From Candidatus Uhrbacteria bacterium (GTDB lineage: Bacteria; Patescibacteriota; Patescibacteriia; UBA9934; UBA11717), in the NCBI GenBank assembly GCA_013203725.1, contig JABMPK010000083.1, positions 1 to 13,676 on the forward strand: a stretch of DNA of 13,676 bases, in the 5' to 3' direction. Each line of letters begins with the position of its first letter. Position 1 is the stretch's first letter. Shown here piece after piece: positions 13,439-13,676 of the stretch. Under the pieces are notes generated by a model. That model saw only the letters and a list, made by a program, of their open reading frames with translations. It was not told the DNA's origin and searched no databases. Both the position numbers and the translations under genes were made by a program.

Positions 13439-13676
13439 TCATTTTAAGGCGCTGATTATTTCTTTTGTTAAATGCCACATCATGACAGGGGCCACGGCGT
13501 TCCCTAGAGCCCTATAGTTCGTTGTTCTTGAACCGATTAGATCGAATGAGTCTGGAAATGACTGGATCCTTGCAACTTCTCTAGGTGTAAACATTCGATA
13601 CTTACCATTTGTTATCATCACTGGGTCGGTACTATTTAAGCTTACTTTCGCCAAGTGGGCTCCTACTGTGTTACAA
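13439..13676 (-). CDS. DNA (cytosine-5) methyltransferase, C-terminal fragment at the window edge
   Basis: The open frame continues past the right edge; 78 C-terminal residues are visible. The sequence TVGAHLAKV..DPVM, YRMFTPREVARIQSFPDSF and the closing LGNAVAPVMMWHL are the end of a C5 methyltransferase. They cover the end of the target recognition part through motifs IX and X, the GNAVAP motif helping to form the S-adenosylmethionine pocket. The catalytic Pro-Cys motif and other N-terminal motifs would lie outside the window. A TTG at 13652-13654 could be taken as a start, but the family homology continues upstream of it, so it is internal. The stop TGA overlaps the recombinase ATG by 4 bp, indicating translational coupling and membership of the same integrated element. 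It may protect the element or belong to a restriction-modification system whose other genes are out of view (inference). Confidence 0.85.
   Translation of the reverse strand, partial: CNTVGAHLAKVSLNSTDPVMITNGKYRMFTPREVARIQSFPDSFDLIGSRTTNYRALGNAVAPVMMWHLTKEIISALK

Larger units (their letters stand above)
12577..13442 (-). pseudogene. Serine recombinase (integrase), internally deleted and frameshifted
   Basis: From the ATG at 13442 about 160 codons encode an intact resolvase catalytic domain: IILARVSTEEQ with catalytic S13, CDKVDRLSRD, and ending SFEAKRQRGEVTG. At about 12957-12962 the frame is lost and the sequence jumps to ITKPDYDNKLQQYSDKI in another frame. This continues as the C-terminal coiled-coil part (VHEKQAFLKLLLQNP) and ends in WLREWDSNPRPTGYT antisense to the tRNA. 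Large serine recombinases are usually about 500 aa, so roughly 200 or more residues, the DNA-binding recombinase and zinc-ribbon domains, are missing. The first frame alone would end at 12843 with about 38 aberrant residues. The gene starts within the methyltransferase stop (ATGA overlap), so the two are co-transcribed. An upstream in-frame ATG at 13478 is less likely as the start. Confidence 0.8.

Noticed and set aside
13439..13654. Stand-alone 71-aa protein starting at TTG 13654
   Set aside because: The open frame and C5-methyltransferase similarity continue upstream to the window edge, so this is a partial gene.

Overview
The window suggests a bacterium of the Candidate Phyla Radiation (Patescibacteria), most likely Parcubacteria-like. 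The evidence is indirect. It has moderate GC content and the standard code (UGA is used as stop). Genes are compact, often without a Shine-Dalgarno sequence, and have -10 boxes almost touching the start codons. A dnaG-rpoD pair lacks rpsU, two large secreted proteins share a C-terminal domain, and a tRNA gene is split by a group I intron. There is no 16S rRNA gene to place it firmly.

Left part (1-3953). A terminator and an extended -10 promoter precede a TspO/MBR-family membrane protein. A DnaA-box-like 9-mer and a GGGTCAGACCCC-type palindromic repeat follow. Then comes the core replication/transcription pair: dnaG primase and, 3 bp after its stop, the primary sigma factor rpoD. The dnaG linker carries two hairpin-forming repeat units exactly 60 bp apart, read through in frame.

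Middle part (3954-11859). Two genes for secreted beta-rich proteins (424 aa and about 1215 aa) share an Ig-like module and a C-terminal module of about 120 aa. The larger also carries EF-hand-like internal repeats, a fibronectin type III-like domain and a calcium-binding thrombospondin-3-like tail. Between them lie a likely minus-strand structured RNA (about 5298-5494), a malate:quinone-oxidoreductase-like flavoenzyme and a small putative lipoprotein. A small multi-pass membrane protein follows the large gene. Most units end in a clear intrinsic terminator.

Right part (11860-13676) is the most interesting. A tRNA-Asn(GUU) gene is interrupted between the second and third anticodon nucleotides by a 630-nt group I intron with canonical R and S core elements. 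An HNH endonuclease ORF fills the P1 loop and runs through the internal guide sequence and the next hairpin. Immediately 3', on the other strand, is a serine recombinase whose last codons are the antisense of the tRNA 3' half and its terminator. It is preceded by the 3' end of a cytosine-5 DNA methyltransferase gene whose stop overlaps the recombinase start (ATGA). This looks like the end of an integrated element that uses tRNA-Asn as its attachment site, so one tRNA gene hosts two kinds of mobile DNA. The recombinase has lost its central region with a frameshift and is probably inactive.
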